A stretch of DNA of 25,271 bases from Geobacillus icigianus (GCF_000750005.1 NZ_JPYA01000150.1:1-25271), one strand, 5' to 3'. Positions 1-8,896 are shown, counted from the stretch's first letter. The notes: a model not told the origin generated them from the sequence alone. A program made the numbers and translations.

Positions 1-1098
1 ATGCGTGAAGCAGGGCTGGCTGTGCATGAAGATGCGGCAGGCAACGTAATCGGACGGAAAGAAGGGACGAATCGAGAAGCCTCTGTTGTTCTCATCGGAT
101 CGCATTTGGATTCGGTTTACAACGGTGGGCGCTTTGACGGTCCGCTTGGAGTGCTGGCGGGCATCGAAGTCGTTCAATCGATGAACGAGCAAGGAGTGAA
201 GACACATTACCCGATCGAAGTCGTAGCGTTTACGGACGAGGAAGGAGCGCGCTTTCGTTTCGGTATGATCGGCAGCCGTGCCATGGCTGGGACGCTGCCG
301 CTGGAAGCGCTCGACTACCGCGATGCGAACGGAATTTCTGTTGCCGAAGCGATGAGGCGGGCGGGGGGTGATCCGAACCGCTTGCACGAGGCGGCGCGAA
401 AACGCGGAACGGTGAAAGCCTATGTCGAATTGCACATCGAACAAGGGCGGGTGCTTGAGGAAGCAGGGCTTCCTGTTGGCATTGTCACCGGCATCGCTGG
501 GCTGATTTGGGTGAAATTTACGATCGAAGGAAAGGCGGAACACGCCGGAGCGACGCCGATGTCATTGCGCCGTGATCCGTTGGTGGCAGCTGCCCACATC
601 ATGGCCGTGATAGAAGAGGAGGCGCGTCGGACCGGGACAACGGTCGGAACGGTCGGACAGCTTCATGTGTTTCCAGGCGGCATTAATATCATTCCCGAAC
701 GAGTCGAATTTGTGCTAGATTTGCGTGATTTGAACGCAGAGGTGCGCGACCGAGTCTGGAACATGATCGCTACGCAGGCAGAGAAGATCGCCGCTAGTCG
801 GAACGTTCGTCTCATGATGGAGCGGCTGCAAGACATGCCGCCGGTGCTATGTTCTGAGGTGGTAAAACAGGCCGCGGAAAGGGCGTGCAAGCAGCTCGGG
901 TATCCACCGTTTTGGCTGCCGAGCGGTGCGGCCCATGACGGGGTGCAGTTGGCTCCTCTTTGCCCGATCGGAATGATCTTTGTCCGCTCCCAAGACGGGG
1001 TGAGCCATAACCCGGCGGAATGGAGCACGAAAGAGGATTGTGCAGCGGGAGCGGCGGTCCTTTATCATACCGTATGGCAGCTGGCGCAAGCGGAATAA
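1..1098 (+). CDS. amaB: N-carbamoyl-L-amino-acid hydrolase (M20 family), 5' end cut by window
   Basis: M20-family metallohydrolase that removes the carbamoyl group from N-carbamoyl-L-amino acids (hydantoinase/allantoate amidohydrolase clan), cytosolic, with a two-metal centre. The visible 365 residues contain GSHLDSV (His35), Asp46 in GGRFDGPLG, the FTDEEGARF motif (Glu80/Glu81), ELHIEQG (His145) and the C-terminal SHNPAEWS, which are the metal-binding and catalytic signatures of the HyuC/AmaB group. Family members are about 409 residues, so some 45 N-terminal residues lie upstream; the ATG at base 1 is almost certainly an internal Met. It is followed after 148 bp by another amidohydrolase, an arrangement I recall from Geobacillus stearothermophilus. 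Allantoate amidohydrolase is the main alternative; the neighbourhood shows no purine genes, so the carbamoylase reading is preferred. Confidence 0.85.
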   Translation: MREAGLAVHEDAAGNVIGRKEGTNREASVVLIGSHLDSVYNGGRFDGPLGVLAGIEVVQSMNEQGVKTHYPIEVVAFTDEEGARFRFGMIGSRAMAGTLPLEALDYRDANGISVAEAMRRAGGDPNRLHEAARKRGTVKAYVELHIEQGRVLEEAGLPVGIVTGIAGLIWVKFTIEGKAEHAGATPMSLRRDPLVAAAHIMAVIEEEARRTGTTVGTVGQLHVFPGGINIIPERVEFVLDLRDLNAEVRDRVWNMIATQAEKIAASRNVRLMMERLQDMPPVLCSEVVKQAAERACKQLGYPPFWLPSGAAHDGVQLAPLCPIGMIFVRSQDGVSHNPAEWSTKEDCAAGAAVLYHTVWQLAQAE

Positions 1099-1246
1099 CG
1101 AAAAAGATGAACAAAGGTTGTGGCGAATGTTGGAAAAAATTCACGCGACCTGTCTGATTGAGGATCATGGGGCATTTCCAGAGCCGAATTCGTCTTTGAT
1201 CGACGCCTGACCAAAGGGAAGAACAAAGAACAGGAGGAGAACTCAG

Positions 1247-2431
1247 ATGACAAGGGAAGAAATCAAACGACTCGTTGATGAAGTGAAAGCGGACGTCATC
1301 GCTTGGCGCCGCCATCTGCACGCCCATCCTGAATTGTCATTCCAAGAGGAGAAAACGGCGCAGTTTGTTTTCGAGACGCTGCAATCGTTCGGCCACCTTG
1401 AGCTTTCACGGCCGACGAAAACGAGCGTGATGGCGCGGCTTGTCGGCAAGCAGCCCGGGCGGGTCGTCGCCATTCGCGCCGATATGGACGCGCTGCCGAT
1501 TCAAGAGGAAAACTCGTTTGAATTTGCCTCGAAAAACCCCGGCGTCATGCATGCGTGCGGCCATGACGGCCATACGGCGATGCTGCTTGGAACGGCGAAA
1601 ATTTTTTCCCAGCTGCGCGATGCCATCCGCGGCGAGATTCGCTTTTTGTTCCAACATGCGGAAGAACTGTTCCCAGGCGGGGCGGAAGAGATGGTGCAAG
1701 CGGGCGTCATGGACGGGGTCGATGTCGTCATCGGCACACACCTTTGGTCGCCGCTGGAGCGCGGAAAAGTCGGCATCGTGTACGGGCCGATGATGGCGGC
1801 ACCGGACCGCTTTTTCATTCGCATTATCGGCAAAGGCGGCCACGGGGCCATGCCGCATCAAACGATCGATGCCATCGCCATCGGGGCGCAAGTCGTGACG
1901 AACTTGCAGCACATCGTCTCGCGCTACGTCGACCCAATCGAGCCGCTCGTTGTGTCCGTGACGCAATTTGTCGCCGGCACGGCGCATAACGTCCTGCCCG
2001 GAGAGGTCGAAATCCAAGGGACGGTGCGCACGTTTGACGACACGTTGCGGCGCACGGTGCCGCAATGGATGGAGCGCATTGTCAAAGGCATTACCGAAGC
2101 GCACGGCGCCTCGTACGAGTTCCAATTTGACTACGGCTATCGCCCGGTGATCAACCATGACGAAGTGACCCGCGTCATTGAGGAAACAGCGCGCGAACTG
2201 TTGGGCGACGAAGCCGTCGCCCGCTTGAAACCGAACATGGGCGGCGAAGATTTCTCTGCCTTCTTGCAAAAAGCGCCGGGCAGCTTCTTTTACGTCGGCG
2301 CCCGAAACGAGGAAAAAGGCATCGTGTACCCGCACCATCACCCGCGCTTTACGATCGACGAAGACGCGCTCGAGATCGGCGTGCGGCTGTTTGTCGGCGC
2401 AACGTTGAAATTGTTGGCGGAAGCGGAATAG
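1247..2431 (+). CDS. amaA: N-acyl-L-amino acid amidohydrolase (aminoacylase, M20D)
   Basis: Cytosolic zinc aminoacylase that hydrolyses N-acyl-L-amino acids to the free amino acid and a carboxylate. The 394-residue protein has the usual length. Metal and catalytic motifs are in order: RADMDALP (Asp81), HACGHDGHT (Cys104, His106), QHAEE (Glu139/Glu140), GTHLWSP (His165) and a C-terminal PHHHPRF. The central segment with GKGGHGAMPH is the dimerisation (lid) domain insertion. The start is supported by AGGAGG about 9 bases upstream. The gene lies in the same direction as the carbamoylase and is followed 34 bp later by a DUF3311/symporter pair, suggesting an uptake-and-deblocking unit. Substrate range (acetyl, benzoyl, hippurate) cannot be read from sequence. 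Confidence 0.9.
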   Translation: MTREEIKRLVDEVKADVIAWRRHLHAHPELSFQEEKTAQFVFETLQSFGHLELSRPTKTSVMARLVGKQPGRVVAIRADMDALPIQEENSFEFASKNPGVMHACGHDGHTAMLLGTAKIFSQLRDAIRGEIRFLFQHAEELFPGGAEEMVQAGVMDGVDVVIGTHLWSPLERGKVGIVYGPMMAAPDRFFIRIIGKGGHGAMPHQTIDAIAIGAQVVTNLQHIVSRYVDPIEPLVVSVTQFVAGTAHNVLPGEVEIQGTVRTFDDTLRRTVPQWMERIVKGITEAHGASYEFQFDYGYRPVINHDEVTRVIEETARELLGDEAVARLKPNMGGEDFSAFLQKAPGSFFYVGARNEEKGIVYPHHHPRFTIDEDALEIGVRLFVGATLKLLAEAE

Positions 2432-2465
2432 GCGCTTCCGCTCATCTCAAGAAAGGGGAGAGAGA

Positions 2466-2666
2466 ATGAAGTCTATCCGTTGGCTGATGGTGCTGCCGTT
2501 TGTTGGCATGCTTGGCGGCATCCCATTTGTGAACAAGGTCGAACCTTACGTGTTCGGAATGCCGTTACTTCTCTTTTGGCTAGTTGCCTGGGTGATCGCT
2601 ACGTCGGTCATTATGGCGATTGTGTATCGCTTTGATCCCGCGGTGAAGGAGGATGAGCAAACATGA
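2466..2666 (+). CDS. DUF3311 small membrane protein
   Basis: A 66-residue protein with two hydrophobic segments (about residues 5-20 and 31-53) and a charged C-terminus. This is the pattern of DUF3311 proteins (B. subtilis YhjC type), which are habitually encoded directly before a sodium:solute symporter, as here. The start follows a good AAGGGGAG Shine-Dalgarno sequence. Its stop codon overlaps the start of the symporter gene (ATGA at 2663-2666), indicating translational coupling and probably equimolar production. By inference it is a small accessory subunit or stabiliser of the symporter; no biochemical role is established that I can name. Confidence 0.8.
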   Translation: MKSIRWLMVLPFVGMLGGIPFVNKVEPYVFGMPLLLFWLVAWVIATSVIMAIVYRFDPAVKEDEQT

Positions 2667-4135
2667 ATGCAGCGTTAGTCATTATTTTTGCGTTCTTGTT
2701 GCTTTCCCTTTATTTAGGTCTACAGGCGCGCAAAGGGAAAGATATGAATTTGGAACAATGGACCGTCGGCGGCCGCGGGTTTGGTACGATGTTTGTGTTT
2801 CTCTTGATGGCCGGCGAGATTTACACAACGTTTACCTTCCTTGGCGGGAGCGGTTGGGCCTACGGCAAGGGCGGTCCGACGTTCTACATCATCGCTTACG
2901 GCTGCCTAGCCTATGTACTATCGTATTGGATGATGCCGAACGTATGGAAGTATGCGAAAGAACATCGATTGATGTCCCAATCCGATTTCTTCGCTCGTAA
3001 GTATGATAGCCCGATGCTCGGCGTTCTCGTGGCGCTTGTGGGGGTTGTGGCGCTCATTCCGTACTTGGTGCTGCAATTGAAAGGACTCGGTATTATCGTG
3101 TCCCAAGCTTCTTACGGCACGATTTCCCCGACTGCTGCGATCTGGATCGGTGTGCTGGCGGTAACGATCTACGTAATGATTTCAGGCATTCACGGTTCGG
3201 CATGGACGGCGGTTGTGAAAGATATCATGATTTTGGTCGTGGCCGTCTTTTTAGGGATCTATCTTCCGTTCCACTATTACGGTGGCATTCAGCCGATGTT
3301 TGAGGCGGTCGAGCAGGCGAAACCTGGATTTTTAGCATTGCCAGACAAAGGGATGAGCGTCTCATGGTTCATCTCAACCGTGTTGTTGACGGCGCTTGGT
3401 TTTTATATGTGGCCTCATACGTTCGGCTCGATTTATTCGGCAAAAAGCGCCAACGTTTTTCGGAAAAATGCCATTGTTCTGCCGATTTATCAGTTAATCT
3501 TACTATTTGTGTTTTTCGTCGGTTTTACGGCTATTTTGCAAGTGCCGGGTCTCGAAGGTTCAGATGCGGATTTGGCTTTGTTGAAATTATCAGTGAAAAC
3601 ATTTGATCCATGGGTGGTGGGATTGATCGGTGCTGCCGGGCTGCTCACCGCCATGGTGCCGGGGTCGATGATTTTGATGACTGCATCGACGTTGCTTGTG
3701 AAAAATGTGTATCAAGTGTTTGCGCCGTCCGCAACGGACGAGCAAGTCGCCAAGTTGGCGAAATATCTCGTTCCGGTCATCGCCCTTGTTTCGTTGTACG
3801 TTACGTTTCGAGGCGGCGATACGATCGTGGCGCTGCTACTTATGGGATACAGTCTCGTGACGCAATTGTTCCCATCGTTTTTGTTCAGCTTGTGGAAGCA
3901 AAACTTTGTCACGAAGCAAGGAGCGTTTGCGGGCATTTTGGCTGGCGTCGCGACGGTTGCGTACATTACGTTATCCGGCAGCAGCGTCGGCACGTTGTTC
4001 CCATCGCTGCCGCAAGCGGTGCAAGACTTAAACGTTGGCATTGTCGCGTTGATCATTAATATGGTTGTTACCGTTGTTGTTAGTTGGATTCCGTTTCATA
4101 CGGTGAGTACGAACGAAAGAAAACAAGTGATGTAA
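2663..4135 (+). CDS. Sodium:solute symporter (SSS family)
   Basis: A 490-residue integral membrane protein with about 13 predicted hydrophobic helices, of the sodium/solute symporter family (SSS, TC 2.A.21; B. subtilis YhjB-like). The N-terminal stretch has the family's WTVGGRG segment near residue 35, just after the first helix, followed by GEIYTTFTFLGGSGW, the region of the first discontinuous helix where Na+ and substrate bind in this fold. It starts at the ATGA overlap with the DUF3311 gene, using GGAGGATGAG upstream as Shine-Dalgarno. Its position behind two amidohydrolases suggests that the substrate is an N-substituted amino acid or a related carboxylate, but this is inference from context. 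A hairpin terminator follows about 40 bp after the stop. Confidence 0.88.
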   Translation: MNAALVIIFAFLLLSLYLGLQARKGKDMNLEQWTVGGRGFGTMFVFLLMAGEIYTTFTFLGGSGWAYGKGGPTFYIIAYGCLAYVLSYWMMPNVWKYAKEHRLMSQSDFFARKYDSPMLGVLVALVGVVALIPYLVLQLKGLGIIVSQASYGTISPTAAIWIGVLAVTIYVMISGIHGSAWTAVVKDIMILVVAVFLGIYLPFHYYGGIQPMFEAVEQAKPGFLALPDKGMSVSWFISTVLLTALGFYMWPHTFGSIYSAKSANVFRKNAIVLPIYQLILLFVFFVGFTAILQVPGLEGSDADLALLKLSVKTFDPWVVGLIGAAGLLTAMVPGSMILMTASTLLVKNVYQVFAPSATDEQVAKLAKYLVPVIALVSLYVTFRGGDTIVALLLMGYSLVTQLFPSFLFSLWKQNFVTKQGAFAGILAGVATVAYITLSGSSVGTLFPSLPQAVQDLNVGIVALIINMVVTVVVSWIPFHTVSTNERKQVM

Positions 4136-4175
4136 AGCGTTATCGCTTGAATAGGGATGATATGCGTAAGAGACG

Positions 4176-4208
4176 AAGGAAGGCCTCGGATTCCATTGCC
4201 TTCCTTTT
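4176..4208 (+). terminator. Rho-independent terminator after the symporter gene
   Basis: A perfect 9-bp inverted repeat (AAGGAAGGC at 4176-4184, GCCTTCCTT at 4198-4206) with a 13-nt loop, ending in a short TTTT run. It sits 40 bp after the symporter stop and before the kdp promoter, so it separates the two transcription units. The U-tract is short, so efficiency is uncertain. Confidence 0.7.
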
Positions 4209-4220
4209 GGTTTGAATACC

Positions 4221-4242
4221 CTTTAAATCACCGGCCTCCTAG
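4221..4242 (-). repeat. Solo end of the AGGCTGGTGA/CTAG repeat family
   Basis: Read on the minus strand, this is CTAGGAGGCCGGTGATTTAA, which matches the left end of the 134-141 bp repeats at 10884, 20443 and 20577. The internal TTTCTC block expected 27 nt further on is absent, and no opposite end is seen near 4110, so this is an isolated end or a decayed copy. Confidence 0.6.
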
Positions 4243-4382
4243 ACAGATTAGCGCGTTGAGAAAAAATGAAAATAAGAGCAAAGCGGAGAAAATTATAGGA
4301 AAGGATGCAAAAAACGAATATGTAATCGCTTTCTATATGTGTTTTTGCTTCTATTTGCTAAAAAAGAACGGTTTTTGGCGTT

Positions 4383-4411
4383 TTGACAACTTTGAATGGC
4401 AGGAGTATAAT
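4383..4411 (+). promoter_or_regulatory. Sigma-A promoter of the kdp transcription unit
   Basis: Perfect consensus boxes TTGACA (4383-4388) and TATAAT (4406-4411) are separated by exactly 17 bp. The start point would fall near 4418, about 30 nt before the riboswitch aptamer. A perfect-consensus promoter suits a unit whose control is downstream, by riboswitch termination. Confidence 0.88.
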
Positions 4412-4450
4412 GAGCTTCAAATTGAATCAATCACCATTTATTCCCTATAT

Positions 4451-4610
4451 GGATCGCTGAGTCCGATTTTATATCGGAGCGGGGGAACCAACCGTGGCAA
4501 GTGTGCCACATGGGGTGAATCCAGTTCGGGGCGTTTGTTCTGAACTGGTAGGGTGACTCTCATCACCCGAATCCGTCAGCTAACCTCGTAAGCGTGTTGA
4601 GAGAGGGGGG
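4451..4610 (+). promoter_or_regulatory. c-di-AMP riboswitch (ydaO/yuaA class)
   Basis: The conserved blocks of the ydaO-yuaA aptamer appear in order: GATCGCTGAGTCC at its 5' side, GCGGGGGAACCAA (4479-4491), GGGGTGAATCC (4512-4522), TAGGGTGACTC, then ACCCGAATCCGTCAGC and TAACCTCGTAAGCG up to about 4594, closing with GAGAGAGG. Established knowledge: this class binds c-di-AMP and turns transcription off by favouring a terminator, typically in front of K+ uptake genes; a c-di-AMP riboswitch upstream of kdp has been described in Bacillus thuringiensis. Here it lies between a consensus promoter and a strong intrinsic terminator, upstream of kdp. Exact aptamer borders are approximate. Confidence 0.95.
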
Positions 4611-4629
4611 ATTTCCTATGGCTTTCTAT

Positions 4630-4661
4630 AAGCAGTCAGGCATCCCCTGACTGCTTTTTTG
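4630..4661 (+). terminator. Riboswitch expression-platform terminator
   Basis: A perfect 10-bp stem AGCAGTCAGG (4631-4640) / CCTGACTGCT (4646-4655) with a 5-nt loop is followed by TTTTT. It lies 20 nt after the c-di-AMP aptamer and 250 nt before the first kdp gene, so it is the expected OFF structure formed when c-di-AMP is bound. Confidence 0.9.
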
Positions 4662-4904
4662 TTCATTTTAAATAAAAATATTACATTTTTGTTGTTTTAT
4701 GTTTTTGGTTAGGGCCGTCGCAAGCAATCGGTTATCAAGTCTGTGCATACGGTTGATGAACGACAAAGCGGATTTTTGCTTGGCGAAAGACGGGTGGCGA
4801 GAAGGAATCAACTTGTTTTAGTAAGATCGAGGATAGCTTGTTGATTTTTGCCCATCGATCAGCGAATGCACGCAACTGATAGAAATAATGAACAGTGCGG
4901 AGGG
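4662..4904 (+). other. kdp leader between terminator and first small gene
   Basis: About 240 bp with no convincing reading frame or second promoter. It begins with an AT-rich stretch and then continues with mixed sequence. It would be the untranslated leader of read-through kdp mRNA. I see no further clear hairpin or second riboswitch. Confidence 0.5.
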
Positions 4905-4910
4905 ATGGCT

Positions 4911-5015
4911 GTGTGGGATGTGATGATGGTTGCTCTGCTTGTCGTCAGTTTTCTTCTCTTTTACGAATTTTCTAGTTGGTGCGATTCTGTCGTGAGCGGA
5001 GGAGAAGAACAATGA
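4911..5015 (+). CDS. Small single-pass membrane protein preceding kdpF
   Basis: A 34-residue frame with a GTG start. It has a hydrophobic segment (VALLVVSFLLFYEF, about residues 7-20) followed by SSWCDSVVSGG and an acidic tail. GGAGGG at 4899-4904 is 6 nt before the GTG, which favours it over the in-frame ATG at 4905 (36 aa, only a few bases from the same site). Its TGA overlaps the kdpF ATG (ATGA, 5012-5015), strong evidence that it is translated and coupled to kdpF. Small proteins with one helix followed by a W/F-CD motif are, as far as I recall, often present just before kdpF in other bacteria. Role unknown; by position it may be an accessory peptide of the Kdp complex. Confidence 0.75.
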   Translation: MWDVMMVALLVVSFLLFYEFSSWCDSVVSGGEEQ

Positions 5016-5092
5016 TTTGGATCGTAGGTGTGGTGACACTCGGAATATTTGTTTATTTGGCCTATGCCTTGATTTATCCGGAAAAATTTTAA
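5012..5092 (+). CDS. kdpF: KdpF, small subunit of the K+-transporting ATPase
   Basis: A 26-residue single-helix peptide with sequence pattern MIWIVGVVTLGIF...YALIYPEKF. The Y-A-L-I-x-x-E-x-F ending is the hallmark of KdpF, which stabilises the KdpABC complex in the membrane. Shine-Dalgarno GGAGGAGAA is 6-10 nt before the ATG. It overlaps the upstream small gene by ATGA and lies 51 bp before kdpA. The frame is short enough to be missed by ordinary gene calling. Confidence 0.9.
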   Translation: MIWIVGVVTLGIFVYLAYALIYPEKF

Positions 5093-5143
5093 GTCGTCAT
5101 CAAGTTTCGGGATATGAGTGATCGCGTGTGAGGGGGAAAAAGT

Positions 5144-6826
5144 ATGTGGAACGCCTTTTGGCAATATATCTTCATTTTCTTGTTGTTAATGGTGATTGCG
5201 ATGCCGTTAGGCGCGTATATGTATGGGGCGTTTTTTAGAAAAGGGGCGATCGATCGCTTTTTTTCACCGGTGGAAAGGGTCATTTACAAATTGTCGGGCC
5301 TTCGTTCACAAGAAGAAATGTCTTGGAAATCGTACGGTGCAGCATTGCTGGTGGTCAATGTCATATTATTGGGCCTATCTTACGGTCTATTGCGCGTTCA
5401 ACATGTTTTGCCGCTGAATGGTGGCAAAGCAGAAAACATGGAGCCCACTCTTACGTTCAATACAGTAATTAGTTTTATGACGAATACGAATTTGCAACAT
5501 TATAGCGGAGAATCGGGGCTGTCCATTTTATCACAAATGGCCGTGATCACCATGATGATGTTTACATCAGCTGCTACAGGGTTGGCGGTCGCCATCGCGT
5601 TGATTCGCGCTTTATCACAAAAAGGAAAAACGATAGGAAACTTTTATCAAGATTTTGTGCGCGCCAATGTGCGTGTACTGCTTCCGCTCTCGATTGTCGT
5701 CACGATTTTATTGGTGGCTTTTGGGGTGCCGCAAACGTTTTCGGCGCGCATGACTGTCTCGACCCTAGAGGGGGGCGTACAAACGTTGGCGTTAGGGCCT
5801 GTCGCTTCACTTGAAGCGATCAAGCATCTTGGGACAAACGGGGGTGGGTTTTTCGGCGCCAACTCATCTCATCCGTTCGAAAATCCCCATCCGCTTACGA
5901 ACGTCATTGAAATGTTATCGATGTGGTGCATTCCGGCCGCTCTGCCTTTTACGTACGGTTATGCGGTGAAAAAGCGCAAACAAGGGTGGGTCTTGTTTGC
6001 GACGATGTTCGTTTTGTTCATTCTGATGCTAGGAGTGGTCTACAAAGCCGAACAAGCCGGGAATCCTCTTTTTGGCAAATGGGGGTTGACGACTGATGGG
6101 GGAAATATGGAAGGGAAGGAAGTGCGATTTGGCATTCCGCTCTCTAGTTTGTTTACTGCCATTACTACATCAGCCACAACCGGTTCGGTCAACAACATGC
6201 ATGACAGTTTAACGCCTATCGGCGGGCTTGTTCCGCTGGCGCTGATGATGTTGAACAACGTGTTTGGCGGCGATGGAGTTGGGTTTGTAAACATCTTAAT
6301 GTATGCGATGATTGCCGTGTTTTTATCCGGATTGATGGTAGGACGCACTCCAGAATTTTTAGGGCGCAAAATCGAACCGAAGGAGATGAAATTGATCGTC
6401 GTCGCCTTATTAGTGCATCCTCTGATCATCTTAGCGCCATCGGCGTTTGCGCTCATGACACACATGGGAACAGAAGCCATTAGCAACCCCGGTTTTCACG
6501 GCATTTCGCAAGTCGTGTATGAATTTACATCTTCAGCAGCCAACAATGGATCGGGGTTTGAAGGATTGAAAGACAACACGCCTTTTTGGAACATCTCGAC
6601 CGGAATGGTCATGCTTTTAGGGAGATATCTTTCCATCATAGCGATGCTTGCTGTGGCCGGCTCATTGGTGAAAAAACAACCTGTGCCTGAAACCGCAGGG
6701 ACCTTTCGTACAGATACTGCTACATTTGGCGTGATTTTATTTGCCACTGTATTTATCATTGGCGCGCTTACGTTTTTCCCTGTGCTAATCTTAGGGCCGG
6801 TGGCGGAATATTTAACCATTCGCTAA
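5144..6826 (+). CDS. kdpA: KdpA, K+-translocating subunit
   Basis: Channel-like subunit of the high-affinity K+-importing ATPase, in the superfamily of K+ transporters; 560 residues, the normal length, with about 10 membrane helices. All four selectivity-filter loops are visible: TNTNLQ (113-118), GTNGGGFFGAN (230-240), TTSATTGSVN (341-350) and SSAANNGSGFEG (463-474). The start is preceded by a G-rich Shine-Dalgarno (GAGGGGGA). It is followed by kdpB after 15 bp. Regulation is expected through the upstream c-di-AMP riboswitch. Confidence 0.98.
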   Translation: MWNAFWQYIFIFLLLMVIAMPLGAYMYGAFFRKGAIDRFFSPVERVIYKLSGLRSQEEMSWKSYGAALLVVNVILLGLSYGLLRVQHVLPLNGGKAENMEPTLTFNTVISFMTNTNLQHYSGESGLSILSQMAVITMMMFTSAATGLAVAIALIRALSQKGKTIGNFYQDFVRANVRVLLPLSIVVTILLVAFGVPQTFSARMTVSTLEGGVQTLALGPVASLEAIKHLGTNGGGFFGANSSHPFENPHPLTNVIEMLSMWCIPAALPFTYGYAVKKRKQGWVLFATMFVLFILMLGVVYKAEQAGNPLFGKWGLTTDGGNMEGKEVRFGIPLSSLFTAITTSATTGSVNNMHDSLTPIGGLVPLALMMLNNVFGGDGVGFVNILMYAMIAVFLSGLMVGRTPEFLGRKIEPKEMKLIVVALLVHPLIILAPSAFALMTHMGTEAISNPGFHGISQVVYEFTSSAANNGSGFEGLKDNTPFWNISTGMVMLLGRYLSIIAMLAVAGSLVKKQPVPETAGTFRTDTATFGVILFATVFIIGALTFFPVLILGPVAEYLTIR

Positions 6827-6841
6827 GGGGGATATGTCAAG

Positions 6842-8875
6842 ATGAGAGAAAAGAATCCGCGTCAATCACTGCTTCATCCTGAGCTTGTGCGGGAAGCGGC
6901 CATCGAAAGCATCAAAAAGCTCAATCCTTTCGTAATGATGCGCAACCCGGTCATGTTTGTCGTCGAGGTCGGAACATTGATGGTGTTGCTGATGCTGTTG
7001 TTCCCGCGCTTTTTTCGCGTAGAGGACTGGACCTACGAATTGGCTGTCTTTTTCATTCTTTTGTTTACCATCTTGTTCGCCAATTTCGCCGAAGCGTTGG
7101 CGGAAGGGCGAGGAAAAGCGCAGGCTGAATCGCTCAAGAAAACGAAGGCCGATACGATCGCCAAACGGATTGGGGCCAAAGGGGAAATAGAACAGGTGCC
7201 ATCCACACAACTGCGGAAAGGAGACGTCGTTCTTGTCGAAGCCGGGGATCTTATTCCTGGCGACGGGGAGATTATCGAAGGGCTGGCATCTATCGATGAA
7301 TCGGCCATCACTGGGGAATCTGCTCCTGTAATCAAAGAAGCGGGAGGGGATTTCAGCTCGGTAACCGGCGGCACAAAGGTCGTCAGCGATTGGATCAAAG
7401 TGAAAATCACGGCCGATCCGGGCGAGTCGTTTTTGGATAAAATGATCGCGCTCGTTGAAGGAGCGTCAAGGCAAAAAACACCGAATGAGCTAGCGTTGAA
7501 CATATTGCTGGTGACTCTTACGCTCATCTTTTTGATTGTCGTTGTCACATTGGTGCCCATTGCTCGCTATGTCGGCATTCAGCTGTCGACGACTACGTTG
7601 ATTATTTTGCTCGTTTGCTTGATTCCAACTACCATCGGCGGCTTATTGTCCGCCATCGGCATTGCTGGAATGAATCGTTTGACCCAATTCAATGTACTGG
7701 CTATGTCCGGAAAAGCTGTGGAAGCGGCGGGGGATGTGACAACGCTCGTGCTGGATAAGACAGGAACGATAACATTTGGGAACCGCATGGCCGCCCAGTT
7801 CATTCCCGTCGGTGGCGCAACCGAGGAACAGGTGCGGGAAGCAGCGGTGTTGTCGTCGGTAAAGGACGAAACGCCGGAAGGGCGCTCGGTGTTGGAATTA
7901 GCGAAGCAACAGGGCTGGCAGGGGGAGATGGCGAAATATGATCACGAAGAGTTTGTTCCGTTCTCGGCTGATACAAGAATGAGCGGTATGAACATTCAAG
8001 GGGTTCCGTATCGCAAGGGAGCCGTTGATGCGATTTCCCATCACGTCAAACAGCTAGGGGGCCGCATCCCGAGCGACTTGAAGGAAAAAAGCGAACAAAT
8101 TGCCAGACAAGGCGGCACGCCCTTGGCTGTTTCGGTCGGAGCAGATATCGTAGGGATCATCTACTTGAAAGATACGGTCAAACCAGGAATGCGGCAACGG
8201 TTTGAAGAATTGAGAAAAATGGGGATCAAAACGGTGATGTGCACAGGAGATAATCCGCTGACCGCCGCGACGATCGCGAAAGAAGCGGGAGTGGACGAGT
8301 TTATTGCTGAAAGCAAACCGGAAGACAAAATACGAGTGATCCGGGAAGAACAAGCCAAAGGGAACTTAGTGGCCATGACAGGGGATGGCACGAATGATGC
8401 CCCCGCCTTGGCGCAGGCCGATGTCGGATTAGCTATGAACAGCGGGACGATGGCGGCTAAAGAAGCGGCAAATATGATTGATCTTGACTCGGATCCGACG
8501 AAAATTATCGAAGTGATTTCCATCGGAAAACAGTTGTTGATGACCAGAGGCGCGTTGACGACTTTCAGCATTGCCAACGACATCGCCAAATATTTCGCTA
8601 TTTTGCCAGCGGTATTTGTCGCCACCATTCCGCAGATGAAAGCGATCGATATTTTGCATTTGCATTCGCCAGCGAGCGCGATTTTATCGGCGTTAATTTT
8701 CAACGCTTTGATCATTCCACTGTTGATTCCGTTGGCGATGAAAGGGGTTCGTTATCGACCGATGTCATCGGAAAAGCTGTTGCGTAGAAATATGTTGATA
8801 TATGGAGGCGGTGGGGTGATTGCTCCGTTTATTGGCATCAAGGTCATTGATTTAGTCCTAGGCTTGTTTATGTAA
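6842..8875 (+). CDS. kdpB: KdpB, P-type ATPase subunit
   Basis: Catalytic P-type ATPase subunit that couples ATP hydrolysis to K+ import by KdpA; 677 residues as usual. Visible motifs: actuator TGES (157-160), phosphorylation loop DKTGT with Asp305, the nucleotide-binding region with KGA, and TGDGTNDAP (513-521) in the P domain. Membrane helices lie near residues 30-80, 215-265 and at the C-terminus. The TGES serine (Ser160) corresponds to the residue whose phosphorylation inhibits E. coli KdpB, so that control point is retained. AAGGGGG is 10 nt before the ATG. The gene is tightly spaced between kdpA and kdpC. Confidence 0.98.
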   Translation: MREKNPRQSLLHPELVREAAIESIKKLNPFVMMRNPVMFVVEVGTLMVLLMLLFPRFFRVEDWTYELAVFFILLFTILFANFAEALAEGRGKAQAESLKKTKADTIAKRIGAKGEIEQVPSTQLRKGDVVLVEAGDLIPGDGEIIEGLASIDESAITGESAPVIKEAGGDFSSVTGGTKVVSDWIKVKITADPGESFLDKMIALVEGASRQKTPNELALNILLVTLTLIFLIVVVTLVPIARYVGIQLSTTTLIILLVCLIPTTIGGLLSAIGIAGMNRLTQFNVLAMSGKAVEAAGDVTTLVLDKTGTITFGNRMAAQFIPVGGATEEQVREAAVLSSVKDETPEGRSVLELAKQQGWQGEMAKYDHEEFVPFSADTRMSGMNIQGVPYRKGAVDAISHHVKQLGGRIPSDLKEKSEQIARQGGTPLAVSVGADIVGIIYLKDTVKPGMRQRFEELRKMGIKTVMCTGDNPLTAATIAKEAGVDEFIAESKPEDKIRVIREEQAKGNLVAMTGDGTNDAPALAQADVGLAMNSGTMAAKEAANMIDLDSDPTKIIEVISIGKQLLMTRGALTTFSIANDIAKYFAILPAVFVATIPQMKAIDILHLHSPASAILSALIFNALIIPLLIPLAMKGVRYRPMSSEKLLRRNMLIYGGGGVIAPFIGIKVIDLVLGLFM

Positions 8876-8896
8876 ACAAAGAGAGGAGAGATGGAC

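Noticed and set aside
1127..1210. A 27-codon frame (starting MLEKIHAT) between the two amidohydrolase genes
   Set aside because: No convincing ribosome-binding site, no recognisable family and no hydrophobic or conserved pattern; length is within chance expectation.
1406..2341. A long 311-codon minus-strand frame opposite amaA
   Set aside because: High-GC codon bias on the coding strand creates open antisense frames; the plus-strand frame has all catalytic motifs and a ribosome site.
4157..4543. A 128-codon open frame over the kdp promoter and riboswitch
   Set aside because: It runs through the terminator, the consensus promoter and the c-di-AMP aptamer, so it is a chance frame.
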